A stretch of DNA of 64,000 bases from Methylobacterium hispanicum. GTDB lineage: Bacteria > Pseudomonadota > Alphaproteobacteria > Rhizobiales > Beijerinckiaceae. Below the pieces are notes generated by a model. It searched no databases. It worked only from the letters and a program-made list of their open reading frames with translations, and was not told where the DNA came from. The stretch is taken from positions 124,001 to 188,000 of the forward strand of contig NZ_BPQO01000001.1 of the NCBI RefSeq assembly GCF_022179285.1, in the 5' to 3' direction. Positions 38,868-47,736 of this stretch are shown here, one piece after another. The position numbers were made by a program, and so were the translations under genes. The first letter of the stretch is position 1, and each line of letters begins with the position of its first letter.

Positions 38868-39296
38868 TCAGGCGGGGACCGGTTCGAGTTCCGCCAGGCG
38901 GCGACGGAGCTTGCGCTCCTCCTCCCAGCGGGCGGTGTCGTCGCGGATCACCGCGACGATGCCGGTCACCTCACCGTCGGCCTCCTTCATCAGGCCGACC
39001 GTGAAGGCGATGGAGAGCGGACGGCCGTCCCTGTGCAGGGCCGGCACGCGCAGCACCTCGCTGCCGTAGCGCGTCACGCCCGTCCGCATGGTCTCAGCGT
39101 AGCCGGTCCAGTGCCGGCGCCGGTGGCGCTCCGGGGTGATCAGGTCGAGCGTCTGACCGAGCGCCTCGGCCTCCGGGAACCCGAAGATCCGCTCCGCGGC
39201 CGGGCTCCAGACCGTGATGACGCCGTCGGCATCCGAGACGACGACCGCGTCCCCGGAAGCCGCCACGACCTGTGCGTAATCGACGTCGCGGCTCAT
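38868..39296 (-). CDS. Stand-alone PAS-domain protein
   Basis: About 142 residues: one PAS domain (AVVVSDADGVITVWSPAAERIFGFPEAEALG ... AFTVGLMKEADGEVTGIVAVIRDDT) followed by a short charged helix. No kinase or output domain follows. Start ATG 39296 is preferred to upstream in-frame codons, which lie in Arg-rich non-domain sequence. It may relay a redox or ligand signal to a partner in trans. Confidence 0.8.
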   Translation of the reverse strand: MSRDVDYAQVVAASGDAVVVSDADGVITVWSPAAERIFGFPEAEALGQTLDLITPERHRRRHWTGYAETMRTGVTRYGSEVLRVPALHRDGRPLSIAFTVGLMKEADGEVTGIVAVIRDDTARWEEERKLRRRLAELEPVPA

Positions 39297-39705
39297 TCCG
39301 CCTCCGCTGTCGCGTGCCTCTGTCGTGTGGGTCGGGCGCGTCTCCACGCCCGACCGAACCTCTCGCGTGCGGGCCGCAGCGGAGGCGCCAGCCGGGACCG
39401 CCGCCGGTGCGACGGTCCATGCCACGCCTCTCTCCGGGATGCGGGCCGCTCTCGGACCGGTGCGGAGCCGTTGCATCGCGCCGTCCAATTGGAATGTGGT
39501 ATGCCAGAATGGTCCGGGCGGTCAAGGCAGGGCCGGCGGGACCGATGTAAGACTGACCGGGTTTTGTAATTCCGCCCGGAACGGCCGCGGTTACTTCACG
39601 AGATCTTGTCGCAATGCACCATGCGCGCGACGGCACCGCGCCGCCTTGCGGCAGGCGCTTCGTTGGTGGACTGTATCCCACAACATGCGAGGACGGGAAG
39701 CTGCC
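39297..39705. other. Divergent intergenic region
   Basis: 409 bp between the PAS gene and the OsmC-like gene. TGGTATGCCA at 39497-39506 is a near-palindrome like the one upstream of oxc. GACGGGAAG at 39692-39700 is the ribosome-binding site of ATG 39706. No gene supported. Confidence 0.45.
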
Positions 39706-40179
39706 ATGGAAGAAGGACCCGGCATCACGCTGCGTCAGGTCTCGGCCTACCGGTTCGAGCTGGATTTCGGGGCGGCGCTCCCGGCCCTGACGGTGGACGA
39801 GGCCGAGCCGGTCGGCCGCGGTGAAGGGCCCTGCCCGGAGCAGCTTCTGGTCGCGGGCGTCGCGAACTGCCTCTCGGCGAGCCTCGTCTTCGCGCTGGGC
39901 AAGTTCCGGCAGGAGGCCGGAGGATTGGAGACGCGGGCTCGCTGCCGGATCGCCCGCAACGCGGAAGGACGCCTGCGGATCGTGGGCATCGACGTCGCGA
40001 TCACCCTCGGGACGGAGGCGCGCACCCTCGACCGGATCGACCGGGTGCTCGCGCAGTTCGAGCGCTTCTGCACCGTCTCCGAGAGCGTGAAGGCCGGCAT
40101 CCCGGTCGCCGTCTCGGTCAGCGACCGGGAGGGAACACGCCTGCACGCGACGGGCTTCGGTGAAGACGCAGCCGATTGA
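39706..40179 (+). CDS. OsmC/Ohr-family protein
   Basis: 157 residues with both OsmC cysteines: VAGVANCLSASLVFALGK (near 62) and ERFCTVSESVKAG (near 123). The family reduces organic or lipid hydroperoxides through these two Cys. The following gene starts 13 bp after its stop. In-frame ATG 39685 is an alternative start without a better ribosome-binding sequence. Confidence 0.85.
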   Translation: MEEGPGITLRQVSAYRFELDFGAALPALTVDEAEPVGRGEGPCPEQLLVAGVANCLSASLVFALGKFRQEAGGLETRARCRIARNAEGRLRIVGIDVAITLGTEARTLDRIDRVLAQFERFCTVSESVKAGIPVAVSVSDREGTRLHATGFGEDAAD

Positions 40180-40192
40180 GGGAGACACGACC

Positions 40193-40558
40193 ATGCAGCA
40201 GGCAGGATCGGGCGCCGGGGCGCCGGAAGAGCTCGCGGGTTTGTTCAACCAGCGCGCCAACGCGGGCGACGTCGCGGGCCTCGTCGCGCTCTACGAGCCG
40301 GAGGCGGTGCTGGCGGCCGGCGACGTCGCGGCGACGGGCCACGCGGAGATCGAGCGCTTCTACACGGACCTGCTGGCGCGCCGCTCCGAGTTCCCGGCCG
40401 CGACCGTGCTCCCGCCGGTCCGCAACGGGGACCTGGCGCTGACCTTCGCCACCCTGCCGAACGGCGCCCTCTCGGTCGAGGTGGCGCGCTGCGGGCCGGA
40501 CGGGCGCTGGCGCTGGGTGATCGACCAGCTCAAGGTGCGCCTGCCCAAGCCGGCCTGA
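40193..40558 (+). CDS. SnoaL-like/ketosteroid-isomerase-fold protein
   Basis: 121 residues of the NTF2-like fold: LAGLFNQRANAGDVAGLVALYEPEAVL, ATGHAEIERFYTDLL and a C-terminal beta meander ending WRWVIDQLKVRLP. Such proteins bind or isomerise small molecules; no catalytic residues can be assigned. GAGGGAGA at 40177-40184 sets ATG 40193. It is co-transcribed with the OsmC-like gene by spacing. Confidence 0.8.
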   Translation: MQQAGSGAGAPEELAGLFNQRANAGDVAGLVALYEPEAVLAAGDVAATGHAEIERFYTDLLARRSEFPAATVLPPVRNGDLALTFATLPNGALSVEVARCGPDGRWRWVIDQLKVRLPKPA

Positions 40559-40643
40559 GGCCCGGCATCCTCCGGGGCTCCGCCCCGGACCCGCCGACGG
40601 TCCCGACCTCGGTGATCCGGGACCTTCCGCACCTGAGCCGGCC

Positions 40644-41471
40644 TCAGGTCCGCGGCAGCGTGTGCAGCCAGTCGCGCAAGGGCACCATGGCCTCCTCCCG
40701 GCGCGGCTCCAGCATCAGCGCGTGGGCGAGGCGCGGCACGATGTGGGGGCGGCAGCCGTAATAGGCGCCCGTGCGCCAGACCTCGTCGGCCGGGATGAAG
40801 CGGTCGTCGGCCCCGCCCAGCACGAAGCTGCGGGGCGCCTGCCAGGGCAGCGGCGCGAAGGGCGGCCAGCCCTGCAGCTCGGGGCCGACCAGCCGGGACT
40901 CCTCGCCGACCCGCGCCACGAAGCGCCGGAAGCTCGCCGCATCCACGTCGTCCGAGAACAGGCCCGCGCGCAGGATCGCGGGGTCCGCGGCCCGCGCCCC
41001 GTGCAGGCTCATCGCCAGCACCGCGCGAAACAGGTCCGGCGTCAGGAGGCCCATGCGCAGGGCCGAGGGCGCGAGCCCCCAGGGGGGCACGGAGGCCAGC
41101 AGGGCCATGCCGAGCGGCCGGCCGCCGGCGCGGACCCAGTTCTGGACGACCGCGCCGCCGAGCGAGTGGCCGACCACCACGAGCGGGCCGCCGAGGCCGC
41201 GGGCGGCCCGGTCGAGGTCGTCCGTGTAGTCGGCGAGCCGCCACGTCGCGAGGCGGTCGCGGCCCCAGCTCTCGCCGTGCCCGCGCAGGCTGAGGGCGCA
41301 GGCCTCGAACCCGGCCTCGGCGAACCAGGGCAGCACGTGCGCGTCCCAGATCCAGGCGCCGACCGAGATGCCGTGCACGAACAGGAGCCGCGGCCGCCCG
41401 CCGTCACGCGCCGGCTTTCGGCGGATGATCTCCAGGGAGCGCTCCGAGTCCCCCACGCGCGCCGCGCTCAT
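40644..41471 (-). CDS. Alpha/beta hydrolase at the end of the mdc operon
   Basis: 275 residues: LLFVHGISVGAWIWD, nucleophile elbow VGHSLGGAV (near 105), acid in GGADDRFIP (near 215) and His in RLAHALMLE (near 245). ATG 41471 is 38 bp past the mdcH stop; TTG 41513 overlapping that stop is possible. Role in malonate use unknown; it could hydrolyse a malonyl or acyl thioester. Confidence 0.8.
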   Translation of the reverse strand: MSAARVGDSERSLEIIRRKPARDGGRPRLLFVHGISVGAWIWDAHVLPWFAEAGFEACALSLRGHGESWGRDRLATWRLADYTDDLDRAARGLGGPLVVVGHSLGGAVVQNWVRAGGRPLGMALLASVPPWGLAPSALRMGLLTPDLFRAVLAMSLHGARAADPAILRAGLFSDDVDAASFRRFVARVGEESRLVGPELQGWPPFAPLPWQAPRSFVLGGADDRFIPADEVWRTGAYYGCRPHIVPRLAHALMLEPRREEAMVPLRDWLHTLPRT

Positions 41472-41509
41472 CCCCGGACCTGCACCCCGTCCCCAACGCC
41501 CGGCGGGCT

Positions 41510-42445
41510 TCAACCATGCCGGGGCGCGGCGATCCAGTCCCGCACGCCCCCGGCCGAGCGGAAATCAGCGAGCGCGTGCACGCGCGCCTCCGGCAGGGCG
41601 TCCCGCGCCATGGTGGCGAGCGCGTGGCCGGGGCCGAGTTCGAGCACCGCCTCGGCGCCGAACTCGCGGGCCGCGGTGAGGCAGGCCGCCCAGTCGATCG
41701 TCTCTGAGATCTGCCGCGCGAGCTTGTCGAGGCCCGCACGGGCGTCGAACACGGCCGATCCGTCGAGGCCGGCGACGAGACGCGGCGCGCCGGGCCCCGG
41801 CCGCTCCAGGGTCTCGGCCGCGAGGCCGTCCCGGAACCGCGCGCCCGCTGCGGCGAGCAGCGGCGTGTGCGAGGGGGTGCGGACATCGAGCAGCACGGCG
41901 CGCTGCGCCCCGGCCGCCAGCGTCTCGGCCCGGAGCGCGTCGAGGGCGTCGCGCGGGCCGCCGACCACGGCGCTGTCGGGCGCGTTGCGGATGGCGAGGT
42001 GGCAGCCGTGGCGCTCCGCCAGGGCCGCGACGCGGGCGAGCGCGACGCCGCGGATGCCGGCGAGCCCGAAGCCCGGGCCAGAGGCCGCATCCATCGCCTC
42101 GGCGCGGGCGGCGGCGAGCCGCAGAACCGCCTCGGGGGCAAGGCGGCCGGCGCATCCCCAGGCGGCGAGGTCGCCGACGCTGTAGCCGGCCACGATCGTG
42201 CGGGCGGGCAGGACCGGGGCGATCACCCGCCAGCCGGCGAGCCCCGCGACGCAGCAGAGGATCTGGCCGGTCCGGTTCCCGTGCAGGTCCGCGCCGGGCG
42301 TCCGGACGAGGTCGCGCGGGTCGGCGCCGCCGAGGAGCGGCCGGGCGGCCTCGAAGACCGCGCGCGCCTCCGGGGCGTCGCCCGTGAGCGCGAACATCTC
42401 CGGGCCCTGGCCGCCCTGGCCGGAGAGCAGCACCGCGAGCGTCAC
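41510..42445 (-). CDS. mdcH: Malonate decarboxylase: malonyl-CoA/ACP transacylase MdcH
   Basis: About 311 residues, FabD-like: LLSGQGGQGPEMF at the N-terminus, nucleophile motif AGYSVGDLAAWG (Ser near 86) and ELGPGHALATM near the end. It loads malonyl groups onto the acyl carrier subunit to start the cycle. GTG 42445 overlaps the mdcB stop (GTGA). Upstream in-frame sequence is a shadow of mdcB. Confidence 0.92.
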   Translation of the reverse strand: MTLAVLLSGQGGQGPEMFALTGDAPEARAVFEAARPLLGGADPRDLVRTPGADLHGNRTGQILCCVAGLAGWRVIAPVLPARTIVAGYSVGDLAAWGCAGRLAPEAVLRLAAARAEAMDAASGPGFGLAGIRGVALARVAALAERHGCHLAIRNAPDSAVVGGPRDALDALRAETLAAGAQRAVLLDVRTPSHTPLLAAAGARFRDGLAAETLERPGPGAPRLVAGLDGSAVFDARAGLDKLARQISETIDWAACLTAAREFGAEAVLELGPGHALATMARDALPEARVHALADFRSAGGVRDWIAAPRHG

Positions 42446-43479
42446 GGGCCCGTCTCCAGGGCATCCACGAAGAGGGTCATGGCGAGGAGGTCGGCCGCGC
42501 CGCCGGGGCTGAGCCGGCGGGCGACGAAGGCGCGGTGCAGCGCCGCCGCCCGCGCGAACCAATCGTCGCGCGCGACGCCGCCCGCGCGATCGAAGCGGGC
42601 GGCGGCATCCCGGGCGAAGCGGTAGCCGCCCTCCCCGCCGCGGTGGAGCAGGTTGGTGTCTTCGAGCGCCGCGACCAGCGCGAGGCAGCAGCCGACCCGG
42701 GCGGCGTTCGCATCGCTGGGGCGGAGAGCCCGCGCGCGCCGCAAGGCCGGCAGGCCGACCCGGTAGAGGGTCGGGAACCCGGCGGCCGCCTCGGCCGGCG
42801 CGCCGCCGATCCGGTGGCGACGCCGCGCGCGGGCGCCCGGCGCGTGCAGGAGTTCCGGCCCGCCGAGGATCCCCGCCGCGTGGCGCTCGCGCACGTGGGC
42901 GCCGAGCGCGCCCGCGGGCAGCGGGCCGGGCCCGAGCGCGCCCGCGGCGGCGGCGAGGAGGCCCAGGCCGAAGATCGCCCCCCGATGGGTGTTCACGCCG
43001 CCCGTCGCCGCTCGCATCGCGGCCTCCGCCTCGAGGCCGATACGGCGCAGCGCCGGCATGGCGAGCCCCGCCGCCCCGGCGCGGGCCAGCGCGGCGAAAT
43101 GGGGTTCGAGGGCGGAGGCGCTCGCCGCGAAGGTCGCCGCGTCCATGTCGGCGTGGCTGCCGCTGTCGACCCGGCTGACGAGGCCGGGCTTCGGGTAGGT
43201 GTCGAGTTCGAGCCGCAGCGCCGCGACGGCGAGCGCGGCCAGGTGCGCGCTGGGCGCTACCGCCCCCCTCCCCCCTCTGCGGGGGAGGGTACCCTGCGAA
43301 GCAGGGGTGTCGGGACGAAGTCCCGCAGAGAGGGGAACGACGGTGCAGGATCGGGCTGGACCCAGCGTGAGAGCCGCCTCCCTTCCGGAAGCCGGGTTCC
43401 CCTCTCCCGACCCGGCCTTACGGCCGGCCCACCCTCCCCCGCAGAGGGGGGAGGGAGATGGGGAGGGCGCGCCCGTCAT
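42442..43479 (-). CDS. mdcB: Triphosphoribosyl-dephospho-CoA synthase MdcB with in-frame repeat insert
   Basis: 345 residues; makes the 2'-(5''-triphosphoribosyl)-3'-dephospho-CoA precursor of the ACP prosthetic group. Family sequence starts near residue 75 with LAALAVAALRLELDTYPKPGLVS, VDSGSHADMDAATF and GGVNTHRGAIFGLG. ATG 43479 overlaps the mdcG stop (ATGA), so the true start is fixed by the operon, yet residues about 9-72 are encoded by an inverted-repeat element (43266-43455) and are low-complexity (SPSPLCGGGW, TLPRRGGRG). The family is normally about 280-295 residues. Whether the insert is tolerated, or an internal start is used, cannot be told. Confidence 0.88.
   Translation of the reverse strand: MTGAPSPSPSPLCGGGWAGRKAGSGEGNPASGREAALTLGPARSCTVVPLSAGLRPDTPASQGTLPRRGGRGAVAPSAHLAALAVAALRLELDTYPKPGLVSRVDSGSHADMDAATFAASASALEPHFAALARAGAAGLAMPALRRIGLEAEAAMRAATGGVNTHRGAIFGLGLLAAAAGALGPGPLPAGALGAHVRERHAAGILGGPELLHAPGARARRRHRIGGAPAEAAAGFPTLYRVGLPALRRARALRPSDANAARVGCCLALVAALEDTNLLHRGGEGGYRFARDAAARFDRAGGVARDDWFARAAALHRAFVARRLSPGGAADLLAMTLFVDALETGP
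43266..43455. mobile_element. 190-bp palindromic element inserted inside mdcB
   Basis: Perfect 25-bp terminal inverted repeats at 43266-43290 and 43431-43455, of the type CCCTCCCCCCTCTGCGGGGG. Internal short palindromes include CCCTGCGAAGCAGGG (43292-43306). It leaves the mdcB frame open, so it is a MITE/REP-like element turned into protein sequence, comparable in concept to Rickettsia palindromic elements. Confidence 0.8.
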
Positions 43480-44126
43480 GCGGCTTCCCGTGGCAGCAGT
43501 TCCGCGACGTCGCGCATCTCCAGCCGGTCGCGGTGCTTGGCGAGCACCGGGCCGCCCGCCTCGTGCAGCTCCCGCCACTGGATCCCGGCCCCATCCGAAA
43601 AGATCACCTCGCCGTCGATGCGCATCGGCGCCGCCGCCGCGATCCCGGCGAGGCCGGCGAGGAAGCCAGCGGGCAGGTCTGCGACCGGCCAGAGCAGGTC
43701 GAGGTCGGAGGCGGGGGAGAGGTAGGCGAGCCCGGTCAGCGCCTGCCAGAGCAGGGCCCCGAACGGGCGCGGGACGATGCCGTGCGCCGCGCCGAGCGCG
43801 AGCAGCGCGTCGATCGTCGGCCGCCACGCCTCCGGGGCCGTCGCGCGCGCCTGCGCCAGGGTCGGCGCGGGCAGCGGGGTCAGCGCCGCGGACGGCAGGG
43901 CGAGGCCGATCCGGCGCTTGCCCGCCGCGGGCGGCAGCGGCAGGCCGAGGGGCACACGGGCGCGATCCTCGCCCGGCGCGTAGCGGCGCACGATCAGCGG
44001 GCGGCCTCGGACGGCCCAGTCGGCCACGAGCGGCGCGCCGTCGAGGTCCGGCCGCCGCGCGACGAAGTCCGCGAAGGCCTGCGCCTCGGCCCGGACGAGG
44101 TCGTGGCGCCGCAGGTCGTCAGCCAC
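43476..44126 (-). CDS. mdcG: Phosphoribosyl-dephospho-CoA transferase MdcG
   Basis: 216 residues, close to the family length. It attaches the dephospho-CoA-derived group to the ACP subunit. The nucleotidyltransferase-like motif is LSPASDLDLLWP (near 138). It overlaps mdcE by 8 bp and mdcB by 4 bp. Confidence 0.9.
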   Translation of the reverse strand: MADDLRRHDLVRAEAQAFADFVARRPDLDGAPLVADWAVRGRPLIVRRYAPGEDRARVPLGLPLPPAAGKRRIGLALPSAALTPLPAPTLAQARATAPEAWRPTIDALLALGAAHGIVPRPFGALLWQALTGLAYLSPASDLDLLWPVADLPAGFLAGLAGIAAAAPMRIDGEVIFSDGAGIQWRELHEAGGPVLAKHRDRLEMRDVAELLPREAA

Positions 44127-44835
44127 GCCGGGCCTCGGCGGCGACCGCGGCGGCGACGGCCTGCGCCACCGGCCGGCCGCCGCGCTCGGCGCCGAGTCGG
44201 TCGCGGACGTCCTCCGCGGGGAGCCCGGCGATCAGGTCGCGGACCTGCGCGTCGAGCGGCCGGGCGGGGTCGAGCACCGCGTGGACCGCGCCCGTCGCCA
44301 CCATGTTGTCGAGCCCCGGCGCGAAGACCGGCGTCGACTTCGCCATCTCCTCGAGCCGCTCCAGCGGCAGCTTGGTGACGCGGGCGACCGAGGGCAGGTC
44401 CATCACGCTGGGGTTGGCGCCGGGCAGCGCCGCCAGCACCCGCGTGGCCAGCGCCGTCGCGATGAAGGCGCCCGCCGCCGAGTGGCCGTAGATCAGGCCG
44501 ACGGTCGGGTGGCCGGCGCGGTCGGCGAGCAACAGCGCCTTGGCGAGATGGGCCAGGCACTCGTTGAGGCCGAGCAACTCGTCGCGCCGGCTCATGCGCT
44601 GGCTGTCGGAATCGACCAGCACGAGGATCGGCACCCTGTCGCCCGCCCGCACCGCGTCGAGCACGGCGCGCGACAGGGCGAGCGCGCCCTCGACGCCGAG
44701 CGGGGTGTCCCCGTCGATCCCGATCACCGCGGCCTCGGCCCCGTCGAAGGGCGCACGTCCGGTGACGAGCCCGTCCGCCACCCGGACGGCGTGGCCCTCG
44801 GGAAAGAGCGAGGCAAGGATCTCAGCGAGCGTCAT
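44119..44835 (-). CDS. mdcE: Malonate decarboxylase gamma subunit MdcE
   Basis: 238 residues of the carboxyltransferase fold; with MdcD it decarboxylates malonyl-S-ACP to acetyl-S-ACP without biotin. Characteristic stretches are GIDGDTPLGVEGALALSRAVLDAV, LVDSDSQRMSRRDELLGLNE and LIYGHSAAGAFIATAL. It overlaps mdcD by 14 bp. Confidence 0.92.
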   Translation of the reverse strand: MTLAEILASLFPEGHAVRVADGLVTGRAPFDGAEAAVIGIDGDTPLGVEGALALSRAVLDAVRAGDRVPILVLVDSDSQRMSRRDELLGLNECLAHLAKALLLADRAGHPTVGLIYGHSAAGAFIATALATRVLAALPGANPSVMDLPSVARVTKLPLERLEEMAKSTPVFAPGLDNMVATGAVHAVLDPARPLDAQVRDLIAGLPAEDVRDRLGAERGGRPVAQAVAAAVAAEARRG

Positions 44836-45751
44836 GGTGCGCCTCCGCCACCCGGGCGACGGTCTCGTCGAAGGAGGCCGTGGTCATGGCTGGCACCGCG
44901 TCCGGATCGTTGACGCCCATCCGCGCCCAGATCTCGGTGGCGTCGCGGCAATCGCCGAAGCGGGCGATGCGCGCCTCCAGGCGGGCCTGCTCGGCCTCCA
45001 GCGTGGCGAGATCGAAGGCGGGCGCGCGGCCGATCAGGTCGAGGGCGGCGGCCCGGAAGGCCGCCACCGTGTCGGCCGCGAAGGCGTCGGCGCCGCCGAT
45101 GAGCCGGCGGTGCTTGCCTCCCATGGTGCGCCAGACCAGCGCGCGGTCGCGGGAATCGAACTCCTCGGCGCCCTGGTTGGTCTCGATCACCTCCGGCCCC
45201 GAGACCGAGATGCGCCCGCCCTCGGAGACGGCGAGCCGCGAGCAGGCGCCCGCGATGAGGCCGCCGCCGCCGTAAGCTCCCGCCCGGCCGCCGATCAGGC
45301 CGATCACCGGCACGCCCGCGGCGCGCAGCTCCGCGATCGCCCGCATCGCCTCGGCGATCGCGGTCTCGCCCGCGTTGGCCTCCTGCAGGCGCACGCCGCC
45401 GGTATCGAACAGGATCAGCACGGCGGCGGGCCGCAGATCGCGCGCGGCCCGCAGGAGACCGATCAGCTTGGCGCCGTGCACCTCGCCGAAGGCCCCGCCC
45501 ATGAAGCGGCCCTCCTGCGCTGCGACGAGCACGGGCTTGCCGTCGAGCCGGGCGCGTCCCACCACGATGCCGTCGTCGAAGGCGCGCGGCAGGTCGAAGA
45601 GCGGCAGGTGCGGACTCATCCGCCGCTCGGTCGGCGGCAGGAACTCGTGGAACGTTCCCGGATCGGCGAGCGCCGCGACGCGCTGGCGGGCGGTGGCCTC
45701 GTACCAGCTCAGCGCCCGCGGGTCGGTGCCCGCGGCCATGGGTGCGGCCAT
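44822..45751 (-). CDS. mdcD: Malonate decarboxylase beta subunit MdcD
   Basis: 309 residues of the crotonase/carboxyltransferase fold: SWYEATARQRVAALADPGTF at the N-terminus, FMGGAFGEVHGAKLIGLL, FDTGGVRLQEANAGE and GGRAGAYGGGGLIAGACS. A second in-frame ATG at 45739 is possible. It starts 3 bp after the mdcC stop. Confidence 0.93.
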   Translation of the reverse strand: MAAPMAAGTDPRALSWYEATARQRVAALADPGTFHEFLPPTERRMSPHLPLFDLPRAFDDGIVVGRARLDGKPVLVAAQEGRFMGGAFGEVHGAKLIGLLRAARDLRPAAVLILFDTGGVRLQEANAGETAIAEAMRAIAELRAAGVPVIGLIGGRAGAYGGGGLIAGACSRLAVSEGGRISVSGPEVIETNQGAEEFDSRDRALVWRTMGGKHRRLIGGADAFAADTVAAFRAAALDLIGRAPAFDLATLEAEQARLEARIARFGDCRDATEIWARMGVNDPDAVPAMTTASFDETVARVAEAHHDAR

Positions 45752-45754
45752 GGC

Positions 45755-46063
45755 TCAGGCCTCCATCAGGCGGGCGCCCTGAAGCAGGCGCAGGGACACG
45801 GTGTCGGGGCGGGCGCCCCCGTCGTTGATGCTGATGCGGAGGCCGCCGGGCTGCGCGCGGGCGACGAAATCGGCCACCACGGCCTCCCAGACCGGGCCGT
45901 AGCCCGCGATCGGCGTCTCGATCGCGACCTCGCAGGCATCCGGCGGCAGCACCCGCTCCAGCAGGATCTCGAGGTTGCCGGAGGCGACCACGCCCGTGAT
46001 CGCGCTCGGCGCCGTGCCGCCGAGCGGCTTCTCGGTGGTGTGGCGGAAGGTCAGGGATTCCAT
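45755..46063 (-). CDS. mdcC: Malonate decarboxylase acyl carrier protein MdcC
   Basis: 102 residues. The start MESLTFRHTTEKPL and the motif VVASGNLEILLE hold the Ser (S28) that carries the dephospho-CoA-derived prosthetic group. It carries acetyl and malonyl groups between the other subunits. Only the last 102 codons of the longer open frame have family sequence; ATG 46063 lies 7 bp from the mdcA stop. Confidence 0.93.
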   Translation of the reverse strand: MESLTFRHTTEKPLGGTAPSAITGVVASGNLEILLERVLPPDACEVAIETPIAGYGPVWEAVVADFVARAQPGGLRISINDGGARPDTVSLRLLQGARLMEA

Positions 46064-46070
46064 GGCGGCC

Positions 46071-47717
46071 TCACCAGTTCCGGAACTTGGCCGGCGGCTC
46101 GTAGAGCCCGCCCGACCAGTGCACGAGGTCTTTGATCGACTTGGCGGCGAGCAGCGCCCGGTCGGCGTCGAGCGGCTCGATGCCGAGATCCTCCGGCCGG
46201 CGCACGATGCCGCGGGCGCGCAATTCCTCGACCTTGGCCCGGTCGCGCCCGCGCCCGATCTCGGTGTAGCCGGCCACGCCCCGGATCGCCTGCTCGCGCT
46301 CGTCGGCGTCCCGGCAGAGCAGCAGGTTGGCGATGCCCTCCTCGGTGACGATGTGCGTGACATCGTCGCCGTAGATCATCACGGGGGCGAGCTCGAGCCC
46401 GGTCTTCCTGGCCAGTTCCAGCGCGTCGAGGCGCTCGACGAAGGTCGGCACCAGCTTGTCGCCGAAGGTCTCCACGAGCTGCACCACCAGCTTCCTCCCG
46501 CGCATCAGCATCGGATCGCCGACGCCTTGCGCCTCGTGCCCCGCCTTCATCCAGGTGTCGGAGGGGTGGCGCCGCCCGTGCGGGTCCGAGCCCATGTTGG
46601 GCGCGCCGCCGAAGCCCGCCACGCGGTCGCGCGTCACGGTCGAGGAATGGCCCGCGAGGTCGATCTGCAGGGTCGAGCCGATGAACAGGTCGCAGGCGTA
46701 GAGCCCCGCCGTCTGGCAGAAGGCGCGGTTGGAGCGCAAGCTACCGTCCCGGCCCGTGAAGAAGACGTCCGGCCGCTCGCGGATGTAGCGGTCCATGCCG
46801 ACTTCCGAGCCGAAGCAGTGCACCTGTTGCACCCAGCCCGCCTCGATCGCCGGGATCAGCGTCGGGTGCGGGTTGAGCGCCCAGTGCGTGGCGATCCTGC
46901 CCTTCAGCCCCAGCCGCTCGCCGTAGGTCGGCAGCAGCAACTCGATCGCCGCGGTGCCGAAGCCGATGCCGTGGTTGAGGCGGCGGATGCCGTACTCCGC
47001 GTAGATGCCCTTGATCGCCATCATGGCCATCAGGACCTGCGTCTCGGTCATCGCGGCCGGATCGCGGGTGAAGAGCGGCTCGACGTAGAAGGGCTTGTCC
47101 GCCGCGACCACGAAGTCGATCCGGTCGCCCGGGATGTCGACGCGCGGCACGCGCTCGACGATCTCGTTCACCTGCGCGATCACCACGCCGTTCTTGAAGG
47201 CGGTGGCCTCCACCACGGTCGGCGTGTCCTCGGTGTTCGGGCCCGTGTAGAGGTTGCCCTCCCGGTCGGCCGAGACGCCCGCGATCAGCGCCACGTTCGG
47301 CGTCAGGTCCATGAAGTAGCGGGCGAACAGCTCCAGGTAGGTGTGCACCGCCCCGAGCGCGATCTGCCCGCCGTAGAGCATCCGGGCGATGCGCCCGCCC
47401 TGGGGACCCGAGTACGAGTAGTCGAGCCGCCGCGCGATGCCGGTCTCGAACACGTCGAGATGCTCGGGCAGCACGATGCCCGACTGCACCATGTGCAGGT
47501 CGTGGACCTTACCCGGGTCGCAGGCGGCGAGCGCGCGGGCGAGGCAGTCGGCCTGCTTCTGGTTGTCGCCCTCCAGGCAGACCCGGTCGCCGGGGCGCAG
47601 CACCGCCTCGAGCAGCGCGACCGCCCGCGTCGCCGGAACGACCTTGCCGTCCGCGTAGGCTCGCCCGGCCGCGATGCGCTCGTCGGGGAGCCTCGCCTCG
47701 CTGCGCCAGTCCGTCAT
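46071..47717 (-). CDS. mdcA: Malonate decarboxylase alpha subunit MdcA
   Basis: 548 residues; the acetyl-S-ACP:malonate ACP transferase, which swaps malonate for acetate on the carrier protein. Family landmarks: VCLEGDNQKQADCLARAL, LHMVQSGIVLPEHLDVF, YSGPQGGRIARML and MGSDPHGRRHPSDTW. First gene of mdcACDEGBH. No malonate transporter (mdcF or mdcLM) follows in the window, so uptake must use another system. Confidence 0.95.
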   Translation of the reverse strand: MTDWRSEARLPDERIAAGRAYADGKVVPATRAVALLEAVLRPGDRVCLEGDNQKQADCLARALAACDPGKVHDLHMVQSGIVLPEHLDVFETGIARRLDYSYSGPQGGRIARMLYGGQIALGAVHTYLELFARYFMDLTPNVALIAGVSADREGNLYTGPNTEDTPTVVEATAFKNGVVIAQVNEIVERVPRVDIPGDRIDFVVAADKPFYVEPLFTRDPAAMTETQVLMAMMAIKGIYAEYGIRRLNHGIGFGTAAIELLLPTYGERLGLKGRIATHWALNPHPTLIPAIEAGWVQQVHCFGSEVGMDRYIRERPDVFFTGRDGSLRSNRAFCQTAGLYACDLFIGSTLQIDLAGHSSTVTRDRVAGFGGAPNMGSDPHGRRHPSDTWMKAGHEAQGVGDPMLMRGRKLVVQLVETFGDKLVPTFVERLDALELARKTGLELAPVMIYGDDVTHIVTEEGIANLLLCRDADEREQAIRGVAGYTEIGRGRDRAKVEELRARGIVRRPEDLGIEPLDADRALLAAKSIKDLVHWSGGLYEPPAKFRNW

Positions 47718-47736
47718 CGCTGCCCACCCCGATCTC

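Noticed and set aside
42562..43827. Earlier starts for mdcH and mdcB
   Set aside because: They would overlap the preceding mdc genes by long stretches; GTGA and ATGA overlaps give the starts used here.
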